Shown here: positions 35,522 through 44,284 of the stretch, one piece after another
How the letters are laid out: every line of letters starts with the position of its first letter
Position numbering within the stretch: position 1 is the first letter of the stretch
Assembly: GCA_018268415.1 (NCBI GenBank)
Contig: JAFDWO010000121.1
Coordinates: 1-64,000 of the forward strand
Source: Actinomycetota bacterium
GTDB lineage: Bacteria; Actinomycetota; Thermoleophilia; Solirubrobacterales; 70-9
Direction of reading: 5' to 3'
DNA length: 64,000 nucleotides
Position numbers and translations under genes: made by a program
The notes under the pieces: generated by a model
Database searches by the model: none
What the model saw: only the letters and a program-made list of their open reading frames with translations
What the model was told of the DNA's origin: nothing

Positions 35522-36394
35522 CTAGCCGCGCAGGGTTTCGACCGCGATCGCCGCGGTCTCGGTCGGGCTTTCGCCGACCCGCACGCCCTTCGCTTCGAGC
35601 GCGTCCTTCTTCGCCTGGGCGGTGCCCGAGGAGCCGGAGATGATCGCGCCGGCGTGACCCATCTGCTTGCCGGGCGGGGCGGTGAAGCCGGCGATGTAGG
35701 CGACCACCGGCTTGGAGACCTCGGCGGCGATGAACTCGGCGGCCCGCTCCTCGGCGTCGCCGCCGATCTCGCCGACCATCACGATCAGCTCGGTGTCCGG
35801 GTCCGCCTCGTAGAGCTTGAGGATGTCGATGAAGTCGGAGCCGACGATCGGGTCGCCGCCGATCCCGACGATCGAGGAGTTGCCGGTGCCGGCCTGTTTC
35901 AGCTCGTTGCCGATCTGGTAGGTGAGCGTGCCCGACTTGGAGACGACGCCGATCGGGCCCGGGTCGAAGAAGGCGTCGGGGATGATCCCCACGTTCGCCT
36001 TGCCGGGCGACAGCACGCCGGGGCAGTTCGGCCCGATCAGCCGCACGCCCTTCTCCCGCGCCTTCCAGTAGGTGCCGAGCATGTCGAGCACCGGGATCCC
36101 CTCGGTGATCGCGATCACGGTCTCGACCCCGGAGTCGATCGCCTCGTCGATCGCCGCCGCGGCAAAGCGGGCGGGGACGAAGATCATCGAGGTGTTGGCG
36201 CCCGCCTCGGTGACCGCATCGGCGATCGTGTCGAAGACCGGGGTCCCCTCGACGTCCTGGCCGCCCTTGCCGGGCGTGACGCCGGCGACGAGATCGGTCC
36301 CGTAGGCCTTGTTGCGCAGCCCGTGGAAGGAGCCCTCCCGCCCGGTCAGCCCGGAGACGGCGAGCTTCGTGTTCCCGTCGATGATGATGCTCAT
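35522..36394 (-). CDS. sucD: Succinyl-CoA synthetase alpha subunit
   Basis: The 290-residue subunit has the CoA-binding Rossmann domain (LTGREGSFHGLRNKAYG, then GVTPGKGGQ) and the ligase domain with the phosphorylated histidine in GHAGAIISGSSGTAQAK (about residue 247) and a GESPTE end. With SucC it forms the TCA enzyme that makes ATP or GTP from succinyl-CoA. Its ATG overlaps the sucC stop (ATGA). Confidence 0.97.
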   Translation of the reverse strand: MSIIIDGNTKLAVSGLTGREGSFHGLRNKAYGTDLVAGVTPGKGGQDVEGTPVFDTIADAVTEAGANTSMIFVPARFAAAAIDEAIDSGVETVIAITEGIPVLDMLGTYWKAREKGVRLIGPNCPGVLSPGKANVGIIPDAFFDPGPIGVVSKSGTLTYQIGNELKQAGTGNSSIVGIGGDPIVGSDFIDILKLYEADPDTELIVMVGEIGGDAEERAAEFIAAEVSKPVVAYIAGFTAPPGKQMGHAGAIISGSSGTAQAKKDALEAKGVRVGESPTETAAIAVETLRG

Positions 36395-37560
36395 GCCCGG
36401 ACCGCCCCTCCGGCGAGCTCGACCACGCGGCGCGCCGCGTCGAGCATCGTCTTCTCCTGGTGGAGGTTCGGCAGGTTCGCCTCGGCGAGGATCGCGAGCC
36501 CCTCTTCGAAGTTGGTGCCGTCGAGGCGGACGACCAGCGGCAGGTCGAGGTCGATCTGGCTGGACGCGGTGACGATCCCCTTGGCGATCTCGTCGCAGCG
36601 GGTGATGCCACCGAAGATGTTGAAGAGGATCGCCGTCACCTTGGAGTCGGACTTGATGACTTCCAGCGCGTTGACGATCGCGTCGGCTTTCGAGCCGCCG
36701 CCCGCGTCGAGGAAGTTGGCCGGGGCGCCACCCGCCTGGGCGACGACGTCGAGGGTCGACATGCAGAGCCCGGCACCGTTGGCCAGGATCCCCACGTTGC
36801 CGTCGAGTTTCACGTAGGTGAGACCCTTTTCCTTCGCCATCTGCTCCTGCGGGTCGTCGACGGTGTCGGCGATCTCGGCCAGGTCCTCGTGGCGGAAGAG
36901 CGAGTTGCCGTCGATCGTCACCTTGGCGTCGAGGGCGACGACCTTGCGGTCGGCGGTGACGATCAGCGGGTTGACCTCGATCAGCGTCGCGTCCTCCTCG
37001 CGCGCCACCTCGTTCAGCTTCGCCAGCACGTCGGCGGCCTCGTCGAGCGCGTCGGCGGCCAGCCCGGCGGCCTCGACGATCGAGCGCGCCGCGGCGGCGT
37101 CGAAGGGCTTGGTCGGGTCGATGTGGACTTTGGTCAGGTCCGCGGGGTTCCCGGCGGCGACCGCCTCGATGTCCATGCCGCCCTTGGCGGAGACCATCGC
37201 CAGCAGCTTCTTCTCGCCGCGGTCGAGGATGATCGACGCGTAGTACTCCTCGGCGATGTCGGAGCCGCCCTCGACCCAGACCGAGTCGACGCGGAAGGGA
37301 CCCTCACCGTGCGGGCCGGTGATGTCCATGCCGATGATGTCGGAGGCGTACTGACGAGCCTCGTCGACGTCCTTGGCGATCTTCACGCCGCCCGCCTTGC
37401 CGCGTCCGCCGATCAGCACCTGGGCCTTGATCGCACACGGATAACCGATGCGCTCGGCAGCAGCGACGGCGTCGTCGACGTTGTCGGCGACCTCGCCGCT
37501 CGGCACGGCGATCCCGTGCTTGGCGAAGAGCTGCTTGCCCTGGTATTCGAGGAGGTCCAT
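36391..37560 (-). CDS. sucC: Succinyl-CoA synthetase beta subunit
   Basis: The 389-residue subunit has the N-terminal ATP-grasp domain (MDLLEYQGKQLFAKHGI, CAIKAQVLIGGRGKAGG) and the C-terminal ligase domain (GNVGILANGAGLCMSTLD, FLDAGGGS, FNIFGGITRCDEIAKGI). It is normal in length and pairs with SucD in an overlapping operon. It diverges from the HAD gene at 37634. Confidence 0.97.
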   Translation of the reverse strand: MDLLEYQGKQLFAKHGIAVPSGEVADNVDDAVAAAERIGYPCAIKAQVLIGGRGKAGGVKIAKDVDEARQYASDIIGMDITGPHGEGPFRVDSVWVEGGSDIAEEYYASIILDRGEKKLLAMVSAKGGMDIEAVAAGNPADLTKVHIDPTKPFDAAAARSIVEAAGLAADALDEAADVLAKLNEVAREEDATLIEVNPLIVTADRKVVALDAKVTIDGNSLFRHEDLAEIADTVDDPQEQMAKEKGLTYVKLDGNVGILANGAGLCMSTLDVVAQAGGAPANFLDAGGGSKADAIVNALEVIKSDSKVTAILFNIFGGITRCDEIAKGIVTASSQIDLDLPLVVRLDGTNFEEGLAILAEANLPNLHQEKTMLDAARRVVELAGGAVRA

Positions 37561-37610
37561 GTGGGGGAAATGCGACCCGTCGGAGGGGCGCGGCGCGAAA
37601 CCCTACCCGA

Positions 37611-37617
37611 ATGCCAT
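37611..37617 (+). promoter_or_regulatory. -10-like box before the HAD gene
   Basis: CCATAAT lies 17-23 bp before ATG 37634 in otherwise GC-rich sequence, leaving a leader of about 10 nt. No convincing -35 is seen. Confidence 0.4.
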
Positions 37618-37633
37618 AATCCCGCGCTCTCCG

Positions 37634-38317
37634 ATGGCCCTGCCGAGCTTGAAAAACATCACCTGGGTGACGACCGACTGTTACGGCACCCTCATCGACT
37701 GGGAGAAAGGCATCCTCGAGGCCGTCCAGAAAGAGGCCGCGAAAGATGGCTTTTCCTTCGAGGAGCAGCCGTTTCTCGACCGCTTCTTCGAGGTCCAGGC
37801 CGAAGTCATGGCGGGCTCGTACGAGCTCTACGCCGAGGTGCTGCGTCGCACGATCGTCAAAGTGGCGGGCGAGCTCGGCTGGGAGATCGAGCCCTCGCGG
37901 GCCCAGTTCCTGCCGAACAGCGTCGCCTACTGGCTGCCCTTCCGCGAGGCCAACGCGGCGATGGACCGGCTCGGCAAAAAGTACGAGATCGGGATCATCT
38001 CCAACATCGACGACAAACTTCTGGGCATCTCGCGCCGTCACCTGCGCACCGAACTCGACCTCGTCGTCACGGCCCAGCAGGTCCGCAGCTACAAGCCGGA
38101 CCCGGTCCACTTCAAAGAGTGCGCGCGCCGCATCGGCGGCAAAAAAGGCTGGCTCCACATCGGCTGCAACTACGCCACCGACATCGCGCCGGTCCTCAAA
38201 ATGAACGTCCCGGTCATCTGGGTGAATCGCCACGGCGAGAAACTCGAAGGCCGCAAAGCGCCGTCGGCGACGGTCAAAAACTTCCGCGAGGCCGTCGCCA
38301 AGCTCGGCGCGTCCTGA
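37634..38317 (+). CDS. Haloacid dehalogenase-like hydrolase (type II HAD)
   Basis: The 227-residue protein starts at ATG 37634, just before WVTTDCYGTLIDWEKG, whose first Asp is the nucleophile. Motif II is IGIISNIDD, the motif III lysine lies in VRSYKPDPVHF, and motif IV is HIGCNYATDIAPVLKMN. The helical cap (about 30-105) is of the 2-haloacid dehalogenase kind. A bona fide dehalogenase or a phosphatase are both possible. The attenuator-like terminator follows. Confidence 0.88.
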   Translation: MALPSLKNITWVTTDCYGTLIDWEKGILEAVQKEAAKDGFSFEEQPFLDRFFEVQAEVMAGSYELYAEVLRRTIVKVAGELGWEIEPSRAQFLPNSVAYWLPFREANAAMDRLGKKYEIGIISNIDDKLLGISRRHLRTELDLVVTAQQVRSYKPDPVHFKECARRIGGKKGWLHIGCNYATDIAPVLKMNVPVIWVNRHGEKLEGRKAPSATVKNFREAVAKLGAS

Positions 38318-38331
38318 GCGCCTTTTAGTTT

Positions 38332-38367
38332 GCGGAGCGCAACTCCGCCCTCACGCGGAGGTTTTTT
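38332..38367 (+). terminator. Rho-independent terminator with a competing upstream hairpin
   Basis: CTCCGC (38343-38348) pairs with GCGGAG (38355-38360), followed by GTTTTTT, a true U-tract terminator after the HAD gene. The same CTCCGC can instead pair with an upstream GCGGAG (38332-38337). The two structures exclude each other, so termination before the sulfatase gene could be conditional. Confidence 0.7.
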
Positions 38368-38398
38368 CTCGCGTGGGGAGTAATGCCTCGGTAGCTCG

Positions 38399-40282
38399 AT
38401 GAATACGCCTGATCTCAGAACCCAGTCCTGGCACGGCCGCGCCCTGGCGCGCCTGGCCGCGGCGATCGCGGTGGTGGCACTCCTCCTCGGCCTGGTCGTC
38501 GCGACCAGCGAGGAAGCCCGCGCGGCGCGGGCCAAAGGCTCGGAACTGCAGAAACCGAGCTTCGTCGTGATCCAGACCGACGACGAGACGATGGAAGAGC
38601 TCTACGACGGCGTCCGCATGCTGAACGGGGCGGAAGAATTCGCGATGCCGAACACGCTGCAGATGCTCGGCGAACAGGGCGTCACCTTCACCCGCTACTA
38701 CACCCCGTACAGCCTCTGCGCCCCGTCGCGCATCAGCCTCCTCACCGGTCGTTACGCCCACAACAACCACGTCCAGGGCAACGTCCCGCCGAACGGCGGC
38801 TGGACCGGCTTCCAGTCGCGCCTCGCCTACTCCCACAACCTGGCGACCTGGCTGCAGGGCGCGGGCTATCGCACGATCCACATCGGCAAGATCCTCAACG
38901 GGTACGGAGACGCGCCGTACAGCCCCGGCACCGAAGTGCCGCCCGGCTGGACCTCGTGGCACACGATCCTCAACTCCGACACCAACCACTACGCCTACGG
39001 CTACCTGCTGAACAACAACGGCGTGGTCGAAGGCCCCTACGGCAACTCGGGCTCCTGGGAAACCCGCGAATACGGCGCGATCGACGACGCCGGCTGCCCG
39101 TACGCGCCGCTCAACGGCCAGCCCTGCTACTTCGAGACCGACAAGTTCAACCAGCTGGCGACCGAAGAACTGGCCGCGACCTCGCCGGAACAGCCCTTCT
39201 ACATGCAGGTCGACTACACCGCGCCGCACGGTGACTTCCGCCGGCCCGCCGGCCCGCAGCCGGCCACCCGGGACATCGGCCGGTTCGCCGGGGCGCCGCT
39301 GCCCGACAACCGCGCCGAAGGCTTCAACGAGGGCAACGTCAACGACAAGCCCCGCTTCATCCGCGAAGCGCCCTACCTCAGCGCGAGCGAAATCCACACC
39401 TACCGCGTCTACTACCAGAACTGCCTGGCGGCTCTGATCTCGGTCGACGAAGGGGTCAAGCAGATTCTCGACCAGCTGACCGCCCTGGGCCGGATCAACA
39501 ACACCTACGTCATCTTCACCTCCGACAACGGCTTCTTCTTCGGCCAGCACCGCCTGGTCGGCGGCAAGTTCCTCGCCTACGAGCCCTCGACCCACCTGCC
39601 GCTGATCATCCGCGGCCCGGGGATCGAACCGAACACCCACACCGGGCAGCTCGCCTCGACGATCGACATCGCGCCGACGATCCTCGAACTGGCGGGCGTG
39701 AAAGCTGACAAAAGCATCGACGGCGCCTCGCTGGTCCCGTTCATGAAGGAACCGAGCCTGCGCACGCGGCGGCCGCTGCTCTTCGAGTCGTTCGTCCAGA
39801 CCAACGACGTCGAACAGTCCGGTAACGCCGCGACCGGCGAATCGACCACCGCGGCCGGCCGCTCACGCGGCAAGCTCGGGGTCAAGGGGGCGCGCGCCAG
39901 GGGCGCGGCCGCCCACGCGTCGGTGGTGGCGCCGCCGAAGAACTACTACGGCATTCGCCTCGGCCCCTACAAGTACATCGAGTGGCCGGACGGCGAGAAG
40001 GAGCTCTACGACATCAACAAAGACCCGTACGAGCTCAACAACATCGTGCGGGACAAGAACTACGCGCCGATCCGCAACTTCCTCCACAACGAACTGGTCC
40101 GCCTCGAGCAATGTTCCGGGCGCACCTGCCAGGAAGTCGCCGAAAAAATCCCGCTCACCAAGCAGGACCAACTGAAGGTCAAGCGGGAAAAAGAAAAGGA
40201 ACAGCGCGAACGGGAACGCGAACGCGAAAAGCGCGAACAGGAAAAGCGCGAACGCGAACGCGAAAAAGCCCACAAACACTGA
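38399..40282 (+). CDS. Secreted Cys-type sulfatase
   Basis: The 627-residue enzyme has a signal or anchor helix (about 16-36), metal aspartates in VIQTDDET (D61, D62) and the formylglycine site C-x-P-S-R in YSLCAPSRISLLTGRYAH (C107). Further motifs are NNHVQGN, a TFTSDNGFFFGQH-like segment (VIFTSDNGFFFGQHRLVGGK) and ELYDINKDPYELNNIV near the end. It would cleave sulfate esters outside the cell after activation by a formylglycine-generating enzyme, not encoded here. The last 38 residues are an unusual run of K/R/E (KREKEKEQRERER...). Glutamate is mostly GAA, unlike most neighbours. Confidence 0.92.
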   Translation: MNTPDLRTQSWHGRALARLAAAIAVVALLLGLVVATSEEARAARAKGSELQKPSFVVIQTDDETMEELYDGVRMLNGAEEFAMPNTLQMLGEQGVTFTRYYTPYSLCAPSRISLLTGRYAHNNHVQGNVPPNGGWTGFQSRLAYSHNLATWLQGAGYRTIHIGKILNGYGDAPYSPGTEVPPGWTSWHTILNSDTNHYAYGYLLNNNGVVEGPYGNSGSWETREYGAIDDAGCPYAPLNGQPCYFETDKFNQLATEELAATSPEQPFYMQVDYTAPHGDFRRPAGPQPATRDIGRFAGAPLPDNRAEGFNEGNVNDKPRFIREAPYLSASEIHTYRVYYQNCLAALISVDEGVKQILDQLTALGRINNTYVIFTSDNGFFFGQHRLVGGKFLAYEPSTHLPLIIRGPGIEPNTHTGQLASTIDIAPTILELAGVKADKSIDGASLVPFMKEPSLRTRRPLLFESFVQTNDVEQSGNAATGESTTAAGRSRGKLGVKGARARGAAAHASVVAPPKNYYGIRLGPYKYIEWPDGEKELYDINKDPYELNNIVRDKNYAPIRNFLHNELVRLEQCSGRTCQEVAEKIPLTKQDQLKVKREKEKEQREREREREKREQEKREREREKAHKH

Positions 40283-40311
40283 GCGGCGTTCTTCTTTGGC
40301 TTGGATGCGGG

Positions 40312-40425
40312 GGAGGGAGACCCGACCCCCTCCTCTCTCAAACTCGGGCTGGATCGCTCCCACCCGTCCGAGATCGCCTGCGGGCCCTCGTTACAAGCCG
40401 TTCGGAGGGGGTCGGGTCTCCCTCC
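40312..40425. repeat. 22-bp inverted repeat with 70-bp loop
   Basis: Arms 40312-40333 and 40404-40425 are exact complements. The inner words GACCCCCTC...TCTCTC and GTTCGGAGGGGGTC resemble the core of the in-frame palindromic element at 25763-25813, so this may be a longer-looped relative. Confidence 0.85.
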
Positions 40426-40532
40426 TCGAAGCGCTCCGTCGCTCCCGCCGGCCGCCGACGCCTGGAGGAGCTTGCTCTAACGCTTAGAGCCTGCTCTTAA
40501 AGGCTGAGCCGAAGGGACGGGGGCGCTTCGGA

Positions 40533-40666
40533 GCGGGGACGCCGGGTAACCCTCGACTGAGCCTCCACAACTCGTTGCGTATTCCTCGCGCCCGCAGGAC
40601 GCGATCTCGGCTCCTCCGACCGCAGGGAGGAGGCGCGCGAAGGCGCGGGTTACCCGGCGTCCCCGC
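40533..40666. repeat. 20-bp inverted repeat with 94-bp loop
   Basis: Arms 40533-40552 (GCGGGGACGCCGGGTAACCC) and 40647-40666 are exact complements. The second arm ends 18 bp from the carboxylase stop codon. Confidence 0.85.
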
Positions 40667-40684
40667 CCTTGCCGGCGCGCAGAA

Positions 40685-42448
40685 CTACTCGATGACGGCG
40701 ATGACATCGCCGGACCCGATCGCGGCGCCCTCGGCCACGTTCAGCGCGGTCACCTTGCCCGAGCGGTGGGCGGTGATCTCGTTCTCCATCTTCATCGCCT
40801 CGATCACGCAGACCAGGTCGCCCTCGCTCACCTCGGCGCCCTCGGCGACCGCGACTTTGAGGATCGTGCCCTGGAGCGGCGAGGGAAGTGCCTCGCTCGA
40901 GGCCGCGGAACCGCCGCCGCTGCTGCGCTCGCGCTTCGGCGGCTTGCGCCCGTTAGCGGCCGGAGCCGCGGCGCCGGCGACGGCCTCGCCGATGACCTTG
41001 ACGTCGAAGAGCTTGCCCGCGACCTCGACCTTGTAGTCACGGGTGACGATCTCGGCGCCCTCCTCGGAGGGCTCCGGCGCGGCAGCCGCCTCGGGCGCCG
41101 TGGACGCGAGCCACTCCGCGTCTTCCATCAGGTCACGGCAGGTCTCGCCCCTGGCCCACTGCCCGGTCTGCAGGATCGCCTGGTGGAAGGGGATCAGCGT
41201 GGTCAGGCCGCCGGTGTCGTATTCGTCCAGCGCCCGCAGCATCCGCCGCGTCGCCTTCTCCCGGTCGACGTCCCAGACGATGAGCTTGGCCACCATCGGG
41301 TCGTACATCGGGCTGACTTCGTAGCCGCCCTCGACCCCGGAGTCGACCCGCACGCCCGGGCCCGAGGGCTCGCGGTAGGTGGACCCGATCGGTCCCGGGG
41401 CGGGAGCGAATTTCTTCGCCGCGTTCTCGGCGTTGATCCGGCACTCGATCGACCAGCCGCGCAGGTCCACCTCCTCCTGGGAGACCGAGAGCGGCTCGCC
41501 GGCGGCGACGAGGATCTGCTCGCGGACGATGTCGATGCCGCTGACCATCTCGGTCACGCAGTGCTCGACCTGGACGCGGGTGTTCATCTCGAGGAAGAAG
41601 TACTCGTCGCCGACCTGCATGCCCTCGATCGTGCCCGCGCCGCGGTAACCGACCGCGGCCGCGGCGTCGGTGGCGATCTTGCCGATCCGGGCGCGCATCT
41701 CCTCGTCGACGTGGGGGCCCGGGGCCTCCTCGATCACCTTCTGGTGGCGACGCTGGATCGAGCAGTCACGCTCGCCGATGTGGATCACGTTGCCGTGCGA
41801 GTCGGCCAGCACCTGGACCTCGACGTGGCGCGGGTCCTCCAGATAGCGCTCGATGTAGACCCGTGGGTCGCCGAAGAACTTCTCGCCTTCGCGGGAGGAG
41901 CCTTCGTAGGCGTCCTGCAGGTCGCCAGGGGTCATCGCGACCCGGAAGCCCTTGCCGCCACCGCCGCCCGCGGCCTTGCAGGCGACCGGGTACCCGGCGT
42001 CGTCGGCCTGCCGACGAGCGGCCTCGAGGTCATCGGCGGTCTCGGTCGCGCCGGGGACGATCGGCACGCCGGCCTCGGCCATGATCTCGCGGGCCCGCGT
42101 CTTCGACCCCATCGCTTCGATCGCCTCCGGCGGCGGACCGATCCAGGTGATCCCGGCCTCGGCGCAGGCGCGTGCCATGTCGGCGTTCTCGGCGAGGAAG
42201 CCGTAACCGGGATGGATCCCCTCGGCGCCGGCCTCCTGGGCGACCTCGATGATCTTCGGGATGTTCAGGTAGCTCTCGGCCGGGACCGCCGGGCCGAGCA
42301 GGAAAGCCTCGTCGGCCTCGCGCACGTGCGGCGCGTCACGATCGATCTCCGAGTACACCGCGACCGAGCCGATCCCCATCTCGCGGAGGGTCCGGGCGAC
42401 GCGGATCGCGATCTCCCCGCGGTTGGCGATGAGCACCTTCTTGAACAT
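40685..42448 (-). CDS. accA3: Acyl-CoA carboxylase alpha chain (biotin carboxylase + BCCP)
   Basis: The 587-residue protein has a biotin carboxylase part (about 1-450): MFKKVLIANRGEIAIRVART, IHPGYGFLAEN, the ATP-grasp glycine loop AAGGGGGKGFR, ERDCSIQRRHQKVIEEAP, MNTRVQVEHCVTEM. A linker and a C-terminal biotinyl domain follow, with the biotinylated lysine (about K553) in EAMKMEN. It would supply carboxybiotin for acetyl-, propionyl- or longer acyl-CoA carboxylation with a beta subunit encoded elsewhere. The symbol follows actinobacterial usage. Confidence 0.94.
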   Translation of the reverse strand: MFKKVLIANRGEIAIRVARTLREMGIGSVAVYSEIDRDAPHVREADEAFLLGPAVPAESYLNIPKIIEVAQEAGAEGIHPGYGFLAENADMARACAEAGITWIGPPPEAIEAMGSKTRAREIMAEAGVPIVPGATETADDLEAARRQADDAGYPVACKAAGGGGGKGFRVAMTPGDLQDAYEGSSREGEKFFGDPRVYIERYLEDPRHVEVQVLADSHGNVIHIGERDCSIQRRHQKVIEEAPGPHVDEEMRARIGKIATDAAAAVGYRGAGTIEGMQVGDEYFFLEMNTRVQVEHCVTEMVSGIDIVREQILVAAGEPLSVSQEEVDLRGWSIECRINAENAAKKFAPAPGPIGSTYREPSGPGVRVDSGVEGGYEVSPMYDPMVAKLIVWDVDREKATRRMLRALDEYDTGGLTTLIPFHQAILQTGQWARGETCRDLMEDAEWLASTAPEAAAAPEPSEEGAEIVTRDYKVEVAGKLFDVKVIGEAVAGAAAPAANGRKPPKRERSSGGGSAASSEALPSPLQGTILKVAVAEGAEVSEGDLVCVIEAMKMENEITAHRSGKVTALNVAEGAAIGSGDVIAVIE

Positions 42449-42477
42449 CGGCGGCGCAGTCTATTTGTCTGTGCCAA

Positions 42478-42552
42478 GAGCGGTCGGGTGGACCCTCCCG
42501 GGACGCTCGCCTCGCTCGCTTGAGTGTCCCGGGAAGGTCCACCCCACCGCTC
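42478..42552. repeat. 27-bp inverted repeat between divergent genes
   Basis: Arms 42478-42504 and 42526-42552 pair with two mismatches around a 21-nt loop rich in GCTCGC. It occupies the promoter region shared by the carboxylase (-) and PHP gene (+), so it may be a regulatory site rather than a terminator. Confidence 0.75.
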
Positions 42553-42623
42553 CCCACCGGGCGGTTGCGGCTGTCTCTGCTCACTCGAAAGCTGGAAGGG
42601 AGGAGCCTGGCTAGGCTGCTCCG

Positions 42624-43436
42624 ATGCCACTTATCGAGCTGCAGAGTCACTCCACCCACTCCGACGGACAGCTGGCCGCGCGGGACGTTGTCGCCGAAGC
42701 GGCGAAGGCAGGGGTGACGACCCTGGCGCTATCCGACCACGACTCCGTGGCGGGCGTGCCGGAGGCGGAAGTGGCGGGGCGGGAGCACGGGGTCGAGATC
42801 GTGCCCGCGGTGGAGATGTCCTGTGTCCATGAGTACGCCGAAGACCTGCACATCTGCGGCTACTGGGTCGACCTGGCCAAGATCGAGCCGGCCTGTGAGC
42901 GCGCCCAGCAGGAACGGCGCAACCGCGCCGGCGAGATCGTCGAGAACCTGCGCGGCTTCGGCTTCGAGCTGACCCTCGACGACGCGATCCGCGAAGCGGG
43001 CGGCGCCGACTCGATCGGCCGCCCCCACATCGCCAAGGCCGCCGGCGCGACCGGGGACCTCGGCCCCTTCTTCGAGGAGTACCTGGTGCCCGGCGCCAAA
43101 GCCTTCGTCCCCCGCCGCTGGCCGAGTGCCGATGAGGCGATCGCCCTCATCCACGACGCCGGCGGCCTCGCCGTCATCGCCCACCCCTACTGGGACATCT
43201 CCGAGCCCACCGAGGTCGACGACCTGATCCGCTCACTGAAGGCCGACGGCGTGGAGACCTTCTATCCCACCCACACCGAAGAGCAAACGAAGCACCTCCT
43301 CGACCTCTGCGCCAAGCTCGGCCTCGTCCCCACCGCCTCCTCCGACTACCACGGCCCGACGCACAAGACCTTCGCCAGGTTCGGCGCCTACGAGACCTAC
43401 GGCCTCGGCGAGCCGGCGGTCCCGGCAAGGCCCTAG
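42624..43436 (+). CDS. PHP-domain phosphoesterase
   Basis: The 270-residue protein begins LIELQSHSTHSDGQL (H-x-H metal motif at 9-11), then ALSDHDSVAGVPEA, EIVPAVEMSC, RPHIAKA, VIAHPYW and SSDYHGPTHK, the complete trinuclear metal set of the PHP family. Single-domain PHP enzymes of this kind act on nucleotides (3',5'-bisphosphate, RNase AM-like) or phospho-sugars. The gene ends at locus B. Confidence 0.9.
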   Translation: MPLIELQSHSTHSDGQLAARDVVAEAAKAGVTTLALSDHDSVAGVPEAEVAGREHGVEIVPAVEMSCVHEYAEDLHICGYWVDLAKIEPACERAQQERRNRAGEIVENLRGFGFELTLDDAIREAGGADSIGRPHIAKAAGATGDLGPFFEEYLVPGAKAFVPRRWPSADEAIALIHDAGGLAVIAHPYWDISEPTEVDDLIRSLKADGVETFYPTHTEEQTKHLLDLCAKLGLVPTASSDYHGPTHKTFARFGAYETYGLGEPAVPARP

Positions 43437-43492
43437 GACGGGGCTTAGGAAGGGCCCGGCCCCCTCAAGCTGCCGCCCGCGGGGAAAGGCAC

Positions 43493-43566
43493 GCGGCCGC
43501 ATGAAGCTGTCGCCCGAGAGGAAAGGGATGCGGCCGCATGAAGCTGTCGCCCGAGAGGAAAGGGTT
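43493..43566. repeat. Two exact-length 37-bp tandem repeats (plus a diverged third)
   Basis: Units at 43493 and 43530 (GCGGCCGCATGAAGCTGTCG then CCCGAGAGGAAAGGG and two variable bases) differ only in the second-last base. A diverged copy precedes them (about 43463-43492). They are the reverse complement of the locus A and C repeats. Confidence 0.9.
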
Positions 43567-43567
43567 G

Positions 43568-43619
43568 CGGCCGTCTCGTCCACGGCCCTGGCAGGCTGTG
43601 GCCGTGGCCGAGACGGCCG
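43568..43619. repeat. 52-bp type I hairpin (inverted)
   Basis: Arms 43568-43586 and 43601-43619 (19 bp, one mismatch) with loop 43587-43600, which is CACAGCCTGCCAGG on the minus strand. Same arm family as locus A. Confidence 0.93.
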
Positions 43620-43901
43620 AGGGTGCGGGGAGCGTGCGGGGGAAGCACGGAAGGCCCCCGCGGGAGGATGCGGGCGAGTGACGCGGATCCCTCGCGTGAT
43701 GGACACGGCGCTCCCACGGATCCGGGACGCGCGTCCCACGGACCCCCCGATCCCGGCGTCCGGGCGCCGGGGGTCCCACGGATCCCCCCGATCCCGGCCC
43801 CCCGGGGCCGGGAGGTGTGACGGGACCGTCACGGAGGAGGGACCTCGTCACGGAGACGTAGGGAACTCCACGCCTCCTCCCGTGTTGTCCAACGCTCACG
43901 G

Positions 43902-43953
43902 ACGCGCTGCGTGGGTTTTCCACCGTATAGGGGGGCCAAAACACGCAGCGTGT
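43902..43953. repeat. Locus B slot hairpin
   Basis: CGCTGCGTG and TTTT pair with AAAA and CACGCAGCG around a loop containing CCACCGTATAGGGGGG, with a 2-nt bulge. The flanking bases match those around the palindrome at 62364-62415, so a different hairpin sits in the same slot. Confidence 0.8.
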
Positions 43954-44223
43954 TCCCGGGCCCCCTTCTCCGGCCCGGAAAGGGACCGAAGTTTCCCGGG
44001 AATGTGACGTTCCCGGCGTCTTCGTCACCGATCGGGGCGAGGTGTGGCCTCTCCCGCACGGACCCGTCACGGAAGTCCGACCTCCCTCGGTTCCTGCGTC
44101 TCCCCCTGTCCCTGTCCCGCCTTTTTCACGACCCCCTCCCGTCCCTGCCTCTCCCCTCATCCCTGTGTCGTCTTTTTCACGACCCCCTCCCGTCCCTGTG
44201 TCGTCTTCCCCACGACCCCCTCC

Positions 44224-44283
44224 CGTCCCGGGCGCCTCATGGCGCTCACAGCCTGCCAGGAGCGCCATGAGGCGCCCGGGACG
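44224..44283. repeat. 60-bp type I hairpin
   Basis: Perfect 23-bp arms (44224-44246 and 44261-44283, ...GGGCGCCTCATGGCGCT) with loop CACAGCCTGCCAGG at 44247-44260. The identical element stands inverted at 62047-62106. Confidence 0.95.
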
Positions 44284-44284
44284 C

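Larger units (their letters stand above)
40283..40684. repeat. Locus E: convergent region with two long-loop inverted repeats
   Basis: It lies between the 3' ends of the sulfatase (+) and the carboxylase gene (-) and holds no gene. It contains IR1 (40312-40425) and IR2 (40533-40666). The IR1 loop includes ACCCGTCCGAGAT, a word repeated in loci B and C, and the IR2 loop includes GCGCGAAGGCGCGG, close to a word in locus D. Confidence 0.75.
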
